Positions 1-8,091 of a stretch of DNA of 64,000 bases are shown here, piece after piece. The stretch lies in NCBI RefSeq assembly GCF_947501225.1, contig NZ_CANMUW010000005.1:62001-126000 (forward strand), written 5' to 3'. The DNA is from an uncultured Shewanella sp. GTDB taxonomy: Bacteria > Pseudomonadota > Gammaproteobacteria > Enterobacterales > Shewanellaceae. The translations under genes and the position numbers were made by a program. The notes below the pieces were generated by a model. That model did no database searches. It saw only the letters and a program-made list of their open reading frames with translations, and had not been told where the DNA came from. The number at the start of each line of letters is the position of its first letter. The first letter of the stretch is position 1.

Positions 1-37
1 ACCATAATCACAGCCACTCAAAACAGCCCGAGGACTC

Positions 38-1201
38 ATGATGAAACGGTTACCGCTGATGCTGACCCTATTAGCTACACTGGCCTCTATAGATAGTCAG
101 GCAGAAACCTGTGAAACCTATCAGCTTGTACGGGTTGCTGAAGGACTCGGGATCCCATGGGGGATGGCCTTGTTAGATACCAATAACCTCCTGGTGACAG
201 AGCGAAATGGTAAACTGTTGAAACTTGACCTCACCAGCGGTAAACAGACAAATATTAAGGGATTGCCGGCAATACATGCCAAGGGCCAAGGTGGCCTGCT
301 CGACATCCAACTTGGACCGAAAATTACGATTACAGGTACTGATACAGAGCAGAGCTCGGCTTCTGGCAACAATAAGCAGCGTTGGATCTACTTTACCTAT
401 TCAAAACCAGTTACCGGTCAGGGGCGTACTACGCTGGCAAGAGCCAAGCTTCGAGGTAATCAGTTACTTGAATGGCAAGATCTATTGGTAACCGAATCGG
501 GAACCGACAGCGGCCGTCATTTCGGCTCGCGCATCACCTTCGATGACAAAGGCCATCTGTTTTTCTCAATAGGCGACCGAGGCCACAGACCCAACGGCCA
601 GGACCTTTCTACCCATGCGGGCAGTATCTTACGCTTAAACCTCGATGGCAGCGTGCCTCATGATAACCCCTTCGTATCCGGCAGTGATAACAAGAGTCAT
701 GCCCTCCCCGAGATCTACAGCTATGGGCACCGTAACCCTCAGGGACTGACATTTGATGCTAAGACCCAACGCTTATGGTCGATAGAACACGGGCCCAGAG
801 GCGGCGATGAGATCAACCTGATTAAAGCCGGACATAATTATGGCTGGCCCGTGGTCTCATTTGGTAAGGAGTATTGGGGACCGTTTGACGTTGGTGAAGG
901 TACATCTAAACCCGGCATGGAGCCACCCACAAAGGTCTATACCCCATCCATCGCCCCCTCGAGTTTATTAGTCTACTCAGGCCGAGCCTTCACTAAATGG
1001 CAAGGAGATCTGCTCAGCGGCGCACTTAAACTGACTCACCTGAACCGTGTAACACTCGACGGCGTGCAAGCCCGATCGGAAGAGCGCTTGCTGACCGAAC
1101 TCAACGAACGGATTCGTCAGGTCATAGAAGATGAACAAGGCAACCTGCTTATATCGACAGACAGCGGCTCTGTCTACCGTATGAAGCCCTGTGGTATATA
1201 G
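38..1201 (+). CDS. PQQ-dependent aldose sugar dehydrogenase (YliI/Asd-like)
   Basis: Soluble periplasmic dehydrogenase of the GSDH beta-propeller family, expected to oxidise aldose sugars with PQQ as cofactor. The N-terminus is a typical signal peptide (MMKRLPLMLTLLATLASIDS, cut near QA-ET). Family motifs are visible: HFGSRITF with His161 as the likely catalytic base, then SIGDRGHR, YSYGHRNPQG, EHGPRGGDEIN and GHNYGWP. The 387 residues match the usual length of about 370-390. Two adjacent ATG codons (38 and 41) follow a GAGGA Shine-Dalgarno, so either may be used. No PQQ synthesis genes are in the window, so cofactor supply is unknown. The substrate cannot be told from sequence. The gene stands alone near the left edge and any upstream partner is out of view. 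Confidence 0.88.
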   Translation: MMKRLPLMLTLLATLASIDSQAETCETYQLVRVAEGLGIPWGMALLDTNNLLVTERNGKLLKLDLTSGKQTNIKGLPAIHAKGQGGLLDIQLGPKITITGTDTEQSSASGNNKQRWIYFTYSKPVTGQGRTTLARAKLRGNQLLEWQDLLVTESGTDSGRHFGSRITFDDKGHLFFSIGDRGHRPNGQDLSTHAGSILRLNLDGSVPHDNPFVSGSDNKSHALPEIYSYGHRNPQGLTFDAKTQRLWSIEHGPRGGDEINLIKAGHNYGWPVVSFGKEYWGPFDVGEGTSKPGMEPPTKVYTPSIAPSSLLVYSGRAFTKWQGDLLSGALKLTHLNRVTLDGVQARSEERLLTELNERIRQVIEDEQGNLLISTDSGSVYRMKPCGI

Positions 1202-1251
1202 GTAGCCATCTTGGTTGGATTCACAAGTATAAGTTGCCTAAGCAGTATTTG

Positions 1252-1280
1252 TTGACGTTATGGTAAGGAAAGCTCATGAT
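1252..1280 (+). promoter_or_regulatory. possible sigma-70 promoter of the EF-hand gene
   Basis: TTGACG (1252-1257) and CATGAT (1275-1280) are separated by 17 bases, about 105 bases before the EF-hand start. The -35 element is strong and the -10 weak. This is pattern matching only. Confidence 0.3.
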
Positions 1281-1385
1281 AAATTTGAATATAAAGTTGG
1301 CAATCTGAATTGCAAAACAATAACCATAAAATTCATTTGCTTATGATCACATTAATTTGACAACCATACTAACTTGGAGTCTGTA

Positions 1386-1604
1386 ATGACTGATATATGC
1401 CAGGAAGAGCTTAAAGATAATTTCGACCATTTTGATACAGACGGAGACGGAAGCATCCAACTTTCTGAGTTTGAACGCTTATTGCTTGCTCTGGAAGCAT
1501 TGGAGCCGGGTGAGAGCGCCGAGATAGGTTTTAACGCCATAGATTTGGACGGAAACGGAAGCATAGACTTCGAAGAGTTTAGTGAATGGTTTAACAGCCA
1601 ATAA
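1386..1604 (+). CDS. small two-EF-hand calcium-binding protein
   Basis: A 72-residue acidic protein made almost entirely of two EF-hand loops: DTDGDGSIQLSE and DLDGNGSIDFEE. Both 12-residue loops keep Asp at 1, 3 and 5, Gly at 6 and Glu at 12, so both should bind calcium. No signal peptide or membrane segment is present, so it is probably cytoplasmic, perhaps a calcium buffer or a small calmodulin-like switch; the partner is unknown. The frame is open from a TTG at 1374, but that TTG is part of the Shine-Dalgarno TTGGAG, so the ATG at 1386 is the real start. It converges on the HNH gene with only 36 bases between them. Confidence 0.8.
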   Translation: MTDICQEELKDNFDHFDTDGDGSIQLSEFERLLLALEALEPGESAEIGFNAIDLDGNGSIDFEEFSEWFNSQ

Positions 1605-1640
1605 AATTTACCGCAAGACAGTATAGGTCTGATGGCGGGA

Positions 1641-2783
1641 CTATCTACCTCTTTCAGCCGTATGGTGTTGAGTGGTATTACAATCAGTATGCCTAAACGA
1701 CTCAAATTCCTTGCCATTCAACCAAAGCGGAGCAAAGTTCTGGGCAGCTAACTGATAGGCCCAGGTGGCGATGGCTTCGGATCGTTTACTGTCACAGACA
1801 AAAAAACTGTCTAACTCTGAGCTGATTATCTGTTTATGTTTGATGATGTTCTGCTCGAACCAGCGTTCCTTATGTTTCTGAGCGGCTAAATGATCACTTT
1901 TATTTCTATTGCATCTGCTGTGTGCCAGCACAAAGTTATGGCCCAGATCGCTAGGGTAACGGGCCCAGGGAATGAAGTGGTCTACCTCGCCATTCTCTTG
2001 CCCACTCTGTTTCAGTGGCTTCTGACAATAGAAACATTTGCCATGTTGTATCTGCAGCAGCAAGGGTCTCGCCTGATTGATAGCCTTGCGATCACTGCCG
2101 AACAGGAAGTCAGACAGGTTGCCCTGCCCGCCGATGACTTTTTGGTTGGCAGGAAAGTTACACACCTTCTGCGTCCAGTGGCTTCGGGCAAGTGACACAA
2201 CCAGGTCGTGAAAACGCCTGAAACAGAATGCAATGCCCGGGTTAAGCTGGATATACTTCTTTGTTTTATCGTGTGGGTAGTAAAAACACTCTTCACTGCC
2301 CGCTAATAACTGCAGACGCCAAAGAGGTCCCTCTTTGAAGGTACTGCGGGTTTTACTCACTAGCTTGTGCCAATCAGGATGCAGCTTTAATTGGGTTAAG
2401 GATCGAATCCCCTTGCTGCGATACCCGGCGAGATTCTTAAGCAGTGCCGATTGCCTGCCGGCATTTTGAAACAGGATAAACGACGTATCCGCACTATCAA
2501 CACCATCTGTACTCACACCTTTGGCCGTAGCGCCACAGTATGGTAATGAATGTTGCCAATAGAGTTCGATAAACTTTTCGACCAGTTCATCAATTGCAAT
2601 GATACCGCTTTGAGTCTCATCGCCTATAAATTGGGGTCTTTCGATACAGATATCGGCTAAGACATGGAGCAGCGCAAACTTATAGGTGGCGACGAAGTCC
2701 CCTTCGATCAGCAGTCGTTGCAGATAGGCGATAAATTCGACCTGCTTGGCGGCTGAGACCTGTGTTACCCCACCTGAATTCAT
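1641..2783 (-). CDS. standalone HNH endonuclease
   Basis: A 380-residue protein with a C-terminal HNH nuclease fold. Zinc-type cysteines C250-F-Y-C253 precede the catalytic segment EVDHFIPW (Asp268-His269), followed by NFVLAHSRCNRNKSDH, which supplies the second CxxC-like half and the final catalytic Asn/His region. The N-terminal 240 residues (starting FIAYLQRLLIEGDFVATYKF) have no function I recognise, but I have seen this type of N-terminal half in other bacterial HNH proteins. It lies 37 bases downstream of a methyltransferase on the same strand and may be cotranscribed. Such solitary HNH proteins are often nucleic-acid-targeting defence or mobile-element enzymes. Neither role is shown here, and there is no methylase of DNA-modifying type beside it. 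Confidence 0.75.
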   Translation of the reverse strand: MNSGGVTQVSAAKQVEFIAYLQRLLIEGDFVATYKFALLHVLADICIERPQFIGDETQSGIIAIDELVEKFIELYWQHSLPYCGATAKGVSTDGVDSADTSFILFQNAGRQSALLKNLAGYRSKGIRSLTQLKLHPDWHKLVSKTRSTFKEGPLWRLQLLAGSEECFYYPHDKTKKYIQLNPGIAFCFRRFHDLVVSLARSHWTQKVCNFPANQKVIGGQGNLSDFLFGSDRKAINQARPLLLQIQHGKCFYCQKPLKQSGQENGEVDHFIPWARYPSDLGHNFVLAHSRCNRNKSDHLAAQKHKERWFEQNIIKHKQIISSELDSFFVCDSKRSEAIATWAYQLAAQNFAPLWLNGKEFESFRHTDCNTTQHHTAERGR

Positions 2784-2820
2784 TTAGCTTTCCCTATCAG
2801 TTGTGGATCTGTCACGCGCT

Positions 2821-3501
2821 TTAGCCTTTGATTGGCAGCAATTTTTTATTCGCTGGAGAATTTTTTATACGCTCTAGCACTACGGTTTGCCAAAAGACCT
2901 GAGTACGGCCGAGTTTGTCGGTCTCTTTATCTGTCGAATCAATAACTTCCAGATGGACTTTTTTTGCGAGTATGTGCATCTCATCGACGCTCACCGGATG
3001 CATTATTCTGGTATCGCTGTTAGGTCCATGCCGCAGCGTGATAACAAGCCTACCGTTCGGTGCAAGCAGGTGTGCGAGTGTCTGTAGTGCCGTGGTGCGT
3101 TCAGCCTCTGGTATATGCATCCAGACGGCGCTGAGCAGAATAAGATTGAAGCCGTTTTGATAGATGGCTAGCCGGTTCAGCCTGGGTAAGCTGTCAACTA
3201 TCCAGGTGACATTCAGCCCTTTGGTGTGCTTCTTGCCAAGGTCGGCCAACAGATGAGCGGGCTCAACGGCAACCACCTCTACCCTCTGCTCAACTGTTAT
3301 TGGTTGCTCAGAGAGCTGCCGGGCGAGATACGCAGCATCGCGACCGATACCGGCACCAACATCCAATATCGACAGAGCAGAAGCCTCGTCGAATAGCCGA
3401 TCCAGATGAGGCAACCAGGAACTATGCACCTCTTCAAAGGTGGTCGATAGGTATTGGCGAGCCAACAGCTCGGCATTATCGTTATAATACTCAGTTGTCA
3501 C
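2821..3501 (-). CDS. class I SAM-dependent methyltransferase
   Basis: A 226-residue Rossmann-fold methyltransferase. Motif I is ILDVGAGIGRDAAYLA (about residues 45-60), the acidic loop AVEPAH follows, and the post-II segment is NLILLSAVWMHIPEAER, as in small-molecule methyltransferases. There is no DNA-methylase catalytic motif (no DPPY or NPPF), so DNA methylation is unlikely. The acceptor substrate is not evident. It is upstream of the HNH nuclease on the same strand with a 37-base gap. About 170 bases separate its start from the preceding hydrolase gene and hold nothing recognisable. Confidence 0.75.
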   Translation of the reverse strand: MTTEYYNDNAELLARQYLSTTFEEVHSSWLPHLDRLFDEASALSILDVGAGIGRDAAYLARQLSEQPITVEQRVEVVAVEPAHLLADLGKKHTKGLNVTWIVDSLPRLNRLAIYQNGFNLILLSAVWMHIPEAERTTALQTLAHLLAPNGRLVITLRHGPNSDTRIMHPVSVDEMHILAKKVHLEVIDSTDKETDKLGRTQVFWQTVVLERIKNSPANKKLLPIKG

Positions 3502-3672
3502 AGACGCTGATCCTTTGCTTTACCTGGATAGATGTTATTTTTAATCAATAAATTAACATAGCTGTAGTAAGAAAAGAATCTGTGTAAGCCGTATATGTGA
3601 GTACTGTTTATATCATGACGTATATTTGAGCATTGGTTTATGGCAGCGATGCGGTGTTCAATGACAAAGAGT

Positions 3673-4452
3673 TCAATCCAGTGCCCGCTTAAGGGCGGCA
3701 ACATATTCGTTATACTCCGATATGTCATTATGATCGGCGCCTCTGATTAAGATGCTATCTTCAAGCCTGTGTGAGAAGGCCTGGATCAGGCCCTCGGTGC
3801 TAGCTCTGGGAATAACATTATCATTTTCGGCGTAGATGATGGTTGTTGTCGCCGCAATATCCATAGCGCGTTTTGCCGAGTCATACTTGTCTTTGATAAG
3901 CCAGGATACCGGAAACATCCAATAGACAGACTTCGCCACATTTGCGGTACTGTCATACGGCGTGACCAATACAAGCTTGTCGACCTGTCGATGGCTGGCC
4001 ACATAGGTGGCGACACCTGAGCCCAGACTTCGTCCCAGTAAAGAGATCTTTTGATGTTCCGGCTTTACCCGGTCAAATATGTGCAGCGCATCGCTGTAAA
4101 GACCTTCTTCTGTTGGCGCTCCGCTGCTTTCGCCATAACCCCGATAGGCTATCAGGTAGACGGTATACTCAGGCAGATGTTCCTTGAAGAATGGAATGTT
4201 GTACTCGATATTCTCGGCGTTGCCGCCGTAGTAAAGCAGTGCCCTTGGGCGGCCGGCATTGACCACCCAACCAGCGAGGCTAATGCCGTCATTGTCAAAG
4301 CTTTTCAGCGTCGCCTCCGGAGGCGGCGTAAAGTGCAGCAGTGGCGGCGTCGGGAAGTACATAAATTTACGCTGCAACACAAACAGCAGCAGACACACGC
4401 CCAGATAGATAATGAGCAGTGTAGACAGAAAACTTAGCATCGACTCTTTCAT
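3673..4452 (-). CDS. membrane-anchored alpha/beta hydrolase (Bem46/ABHD17-like)
   Basis: A 259-residue serine hydrolase with one N-terminal transmembrane helix (about residues 6-26), so the catalytic domain is tethered to the inner membrane. The nucleophile elbow is GRSLGSG with Ser142. The acid is the Asp in YAENDNVIP and the base is the His in GADHND, giving a complete Ser-Asp-His triad. An oxyanion segment YYGGNAEN precedes it. Family members act as esterases or thioesterases, but the substrate is unknown. It is 31 bases downstream of the nifJ stop on the same strand and may be read through from that operon. Confidence 0.75.
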   Translation of the reverse strand: MKESMLSFLSTLLIIYLGVCLLLFVLQRKFMYFPTPPLLHFTPPPEATLKSFDNDGISLAGWVVNAGRPRALLYYGGNAENIEYNIPFFKEHLPEYTVYLIAYRGYGESSGAPTEEGLYSDALHIFDRVKPEHQKISLLGRSLGSGVATYVASHRQVDKLVLVTPYDSTANVAKSVYWMFPVSWLIKDKYDSAKRAMDIAATTTIIYAENDNVIPRASTEGLIQAFSHRLEDSILIRGADHNDISEYNEYVAALKRALD

Positions 4453-4483
4453 CCCTGTTTACCTGGATATAATTAATTAGCCA

Positions 4484-7400
4484 TCAAGTGCGGCTTCGGG
4501 TGTGAGGGGTAAACTTATGGGCGTTTCGTGTCGCCATCTCCTCATACAGGGCCCATTTTTGGTTAACTACCTGCCGCGCCAGATTGATAAGGCGCTCGGC
4601 CTCCTCCGGATCCGACTTTAACAGGCTGCGGTATCTGTTTTCATTATAGGCATACTCCTCCAGTTTTAACGTGGGACGCAGTGAATCGAGCATAAACGGG
4701 TTGCGTCCGGCACTGCGCAGTGTCGGATTGTAACGATACAGTGGCCAATATCCCGCCTTCACCGCCAGATCTTGCTGCTGCATACCGTCGATCATATCTA
4801 TGCCGTGTTCGATACAGTGGCTGTAGGCGATGATGAGTGACGGGCCATTATAGGCTTCGGCTTCACGAAACGCCTGCAGAGTTTGCTGCGGGCTGGCGCC
4901 CAGAGCAATACGCGCTACGTAGACATTACCGTAAGCGATAGCCTGCAACGCCAGGTCTTTCTTAGGCACCGCCTTACCTCCGGCGGCAAATTTAGCCACC
5001 GCACCGATAGGGGTCGCCTTGGATGATTGCCCGCCGGTGTTTGAGTAAACTTCGGTGTCCATCACTAAGATGTTGACGTCACGGCCACTGGCAAGTACGT
5101 GGTCAACCCCGCCATAACCTATGTCGTAAGCCCAGCCATCACCGCCGACTATCCAGATGCTTCGACGCACAAGGTGATCTATGATTGAGAGCAGCTCTTT
5201 GGCTCTGGGATCGTCCAGTTGTTTGAGTTGTTTCGCCAGCTCCTGAACCCGCTCCTGCTGTTCATGTATTTCAGACTCGTGGGATTGAGGCGCGTCGACC
5301 GTCAGCTCTACTAACCGGGCATCGAGCCTCTCTTTTAACTCAAGTAGTCTCGATTGTGCCAGCTCCATATGTTTATCGGCGGTGAGGCGGTAGCCATAAC
5401 CAAACTCGGCATTGTCTTCAAACAACGAATTTGCCCAGGCCGGCCCCTTGTTTTCACTGTTCTTGGCCCAAGGCGTGGTCGGCAGGTTGCCGCCATAGAT
5501 AGAGGAGCACCCGGTTGCGTTAGCGACCAGCATACGGTCGCCGAACAGCTGACTGAGTAGCTTCAGATACGGGGTTTCACCGCAGCCGCTACAGGCACCG
5601 GAAAATTCGAACAGGGGTTGCAGAAACTGTACGCCGCGCACGTTGGAAAAATCAACTCTTGTTCGGCGGTTGTAGGCGATGGTCTCGAAAAACGCCAGGT
5701 TGCGGCGTTCATCATCCAGATGCTTCTCCTTGCTCTGCATGTTGATCGCATGGTGATGTTCATCGGCAGTATGGTTAACCGGGCACGCCTTCACGCAAAG
5801 TCCGCAACCGGTACAGTCGTCGGCATACACCTGCAGAGTGTAGCGTGCATCGGGGAAGCCGCGGGAGGTGACATTGCTCGACGGGAAGGAGTCAGGCGCC
5901 CCCTGTAAGCGGCGCTTGTTATAAAACTTTGCCCGAATAGCGGCGTGGGGACAGACGATGGCACAGTTACCGCACTGAATGCAGATCTCGCGATCCCATA
6001 TCGGGATCTCACTGGCGATGCTGCGCTTCTCATACTGACTGGTACCTGTGGGATAGGTACCGTCGTCGGGGATCATGCTGACGGGGATGCGATCGCCTCG
6101 ACCATGAAACATCTCTGCGGTCACCTCTTTGACAAAACCTTCAGCCCGCTCGAAAAGCCCGTCAGCCTCTCTGCCGACCTGAGTAGTGACCTTGGCTGGC
6201 ACCTGAACCCGCTGAAGATGCGTCAATGCCTGCTCGATGGCGGCAAAGTTACGTTTAACCACCTCTTCGCCCTTTTTGGCATAGGTTTTTTCTGCCGCCT
6301 GCTTTATCCGTTCGATCGCCTCCTCTTTGGGCATCACGCCCGAGAGCGCGAAGAAGCAGGTTTGCATTACGGTATTGATCCTTTTCCCCATGCCGACAGA
6401 GCGCGCCACCTTGGCACCGTCGATGACGTAGAACTTAATCTGTTTATCGATCAATTCTTGCTGAACATCAGACGGCAGCTGCTGCCATACCTCATCGGCG
6501 CTATAGCAGCTATTGAGCAGGAATGTGGCCCCCTGTTTAGCCCGCTCCAGCATATCCACATGTTTGATGAAACCAAACTGATGGCAGGCAATAAAGTTAG
6601 CTGATTGAATTAAATATGGCGCACGGATCGGCTCGGGGCCGAAACGCAGATGAGAGACTGTCTGAGAACCAGCTTTCTTTGAGTCGTAAACGAAATAGCC
6701 CTGGGCATAATAACCTTCGACGCCACCGATAATCTTGATACTGTTTTTGTTGGCGCTGACGGTACCGTCTGAGCCTAGGCCATAGAACATCGCCTGCACC
6801 AGCTTGTCAGACTCGATATCCAGCGGCTCGGTCACCTCCAGGCTACTATGGCAGACGTCATCTGTGATGCCTATGGTAAAATCATTCCTGGGGGCTTTAT
6901 CTGAAAGCTCCTTGTAGACTCTGGCCACCATGGCGGGAGTAAACTCCTTGCTGGCCAATCCGTAACGGCCACCTATGACCATAGGCATGGCTTTGCGTTT
7001 ACCCTGGCTGACCGCCTGATAGAGCGCGTTGCTGACATCTTTGTACAGTGGCTCGCCATCGCTGCCCGGCTCTTTAGTTCTGTCTAGCACCGCGATGCTG
7101 TTTACCGATTGTGGCAGCGCTTTTAGCAGATGTTCAGAACTGAAAGGCCGGTAAAGGCGGACCCGCAGCACACCAACTTTATCGCCACTCAGGTTTAAGT
7201 GCTCAACGGTGGTGATGGCCGTCTCACTACCCGAGCCCATGATAACGATGACCCGCTCGGCATCTTGCGCGCCATAGTATTCGAAGCTTTGGTAGCGACG
7301 CCCGGTAACTTCATAAAACTTATCGAGCGCTTGCTCAACAGCACCTATAGCGTCCTGGTAGTAACGACTGGCAGACTCACGGGACTGAAAGTAGGTATCC

Positions 7401-8062
7401 GGGTTTTGCGCAGTTCCGCGCATGAAAGGGTTATCCGGGTTAAGCGCCCGAGAACGATGGGCATAGACCCGGTCGTTGTCTATCATCGCCTTGATCTGTT
7501 CATCATCGAGCAGCTCAATCTTGCTGACCTCATGAGAGGTACGAAACCCATCGAAGAAATGGATAAAGGGCACGCGACAGTTGAGTGTCACCGCCTGTGC
7601 CACCAGCGCCATATCATGACACTCCTGAACCGATGAAGAGGCCAGTTGAGCAAAGCCTGTCATTCGCACCGCCATCACGTCCTGATGATCGCCGAAGATC
7701 GACAGCCCCTGCGTCGACAAAGCACGGGCAGCCACATGAAACACGGTCGGTGTCAGCTCTCCGGCTATCTTAAACATGTTAGGGATCATCAACATCAAGC
7801 CCTGGGAGGCGGTGAAGGTGGTGGTCAATGCACCTGTCTGCAGCGCACCGTGAACCGTGCCCGCCGCCCCTCCCTCACTCTGCATCTCCGCAACCAGAGG
7901 TACCTGACGCCAGATGTTTTCGATGTTTTGACTGGCCCACTGATCGGCGAGTTCCGCCATGGTAGATGAGGGGGTGATGGGATAGATAGCACAAACTTCA
8001 TTAGTACGATAAGCAACATAGGCTGTCGCTTCCCCGCCATCGATGGTTACCTGCTTAGCCAT
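4484..8062 (-). CDS. nifJ: pyruvate:ferredoxin (flavodoxin) oxidoreductase
   Basis: A large single-chain PFOR of 1192 residues, the usual size. It oxidises pyruvate with CoA to acetyl-CoA and CO2 while reducing ferredoxin or flavodoxin. N-terminal domain I has YPITPSSTMAELADQW. A central ferredoxin-like domain has two 4Fe-4S motifs, CIQCGNCAIVCP and CTGCGLCVKACP. The C-terminal TPP domain has SGACSGCGET, GGDGWAYDIGYGG and TEVYSNTGGQSSKATP. The frame is open from 8161, but an AGGAG sits seven bases before the ATG at 8062, which also removes the overlap with the upstream gene and matches the family start MAKQVTIDGGEA. It follows the GltD-like flavoprotein by 29 bases, suggesting an operon in which that protein exchanges electrons with the PFOR electron carrier. 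Confidence 0.95.
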   Translation of the reverse strand: MAKQVTIDGGEATAYVAYRTNEVCAIYPITPSSTMAELADQWASQNIENIWRQVPLVAEMQSEGGAAGTVHGALQTGALTTTFTASQGLMLMIPNMFKIAGELTPTVFHVAARALSTQGLSIFGDHQDVMAVRMTGFAQLASSSVQECHDMALVAQAVTLNCRVPFIHFFDGFRTSHEVSKIELLDDEQIKAMIDNDRVYAHRSRALNPDNPFMRGTAQNPDTYFQSRESASRYYQDAIGAVEQALDKFYEVTGRRYQSFEYYGAQDAERVIVIMGSGSETAITTVEHLNLSGDKVGVLRVRLYRPFSSEHLLKALPQSVNSIAVLDRTKEPGSDGEPLYKDVSNALYQAVSQGKRKAMPMVIGGRYGLASKEFTPAMVARVYKELSDKAPRNDFTIGITDDVCHSSLEVTEPLDIESDKLVQAMFYGLGSDGTVSANKNSIKIIGGVEGYYAQGYFVYDSKKAGSQTVSHLRFGPEPIRAPYLIQSANFIACHQFGFIKHVDMLERAKQGATFLLNSCYSADEVWQQLPSDVQQELIDKQIKFYVIDGAKVARSVGMGKRINTVMQTCFFALSGVMPKEEAIERIKQAAEKTYAKKGEEVVKRNFAAIEQALTHLQRVQVPAKVTTQVGREADGLFERAEGFVKEVTAEMFHGRGDRIPVSMIPDDGTYPTGTSQYEKRSIASEIPIWDREICIQCGNCAIVCPHAAIRAKFYNKRRLQGAPDSFPSSNVTSRGFPDARYTLQVYADDCTGCGLCVKACPVNHTADEHHHAINMQSKEKHLDDERRNLAFFETIAYNRRTRVDFSNVRGVQFLQPLFEFSGACSGCGETPYLKLLSQLFGDRMLVANATGCSSIYGGNLPTTPWAKNSENKGPAWANSLFEDNAEFGYGYRLTADKHMELAQSRLLELKERLDARLVELTVDAPQSHESEIHEQQERVQELAKQLKQLDDPRAKELLSIIDHLVRRSIWIVGGDGWAYDIGYGGVDHVLASGRDVNILVMDTEVYSNTGGQSSKATPIGAVAKFAAGGKAVPKKDLALQAIAYGNVYVARIALGASPQQTLQAFREAEAYNGPSLIIAYSHCIEHGIDMIDGMQQQDLAVKAGYWPLYRYNPTLRSAGRNPFMLDSLRPTLKLEEYAYNENRYRSLLKSDPEEAERLINLARQVVNQKWALYEEMATRNAHKFTPHTRSRT

Positions 8063-8091
8063 AACATGACTCCTGTACAATTTCGTTAGCG

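Noticed and set aside
3498..3728. 76-residue frame on the minus strand
   Set aside because: It overlaps the end of the hydrolase gene in another frame and has no recognisable features.
5945..6604. 219-residue frame on the plus strand
   Set aside because: It is antisense to nifJ, whose motifs are intact; the frame is a shadow.
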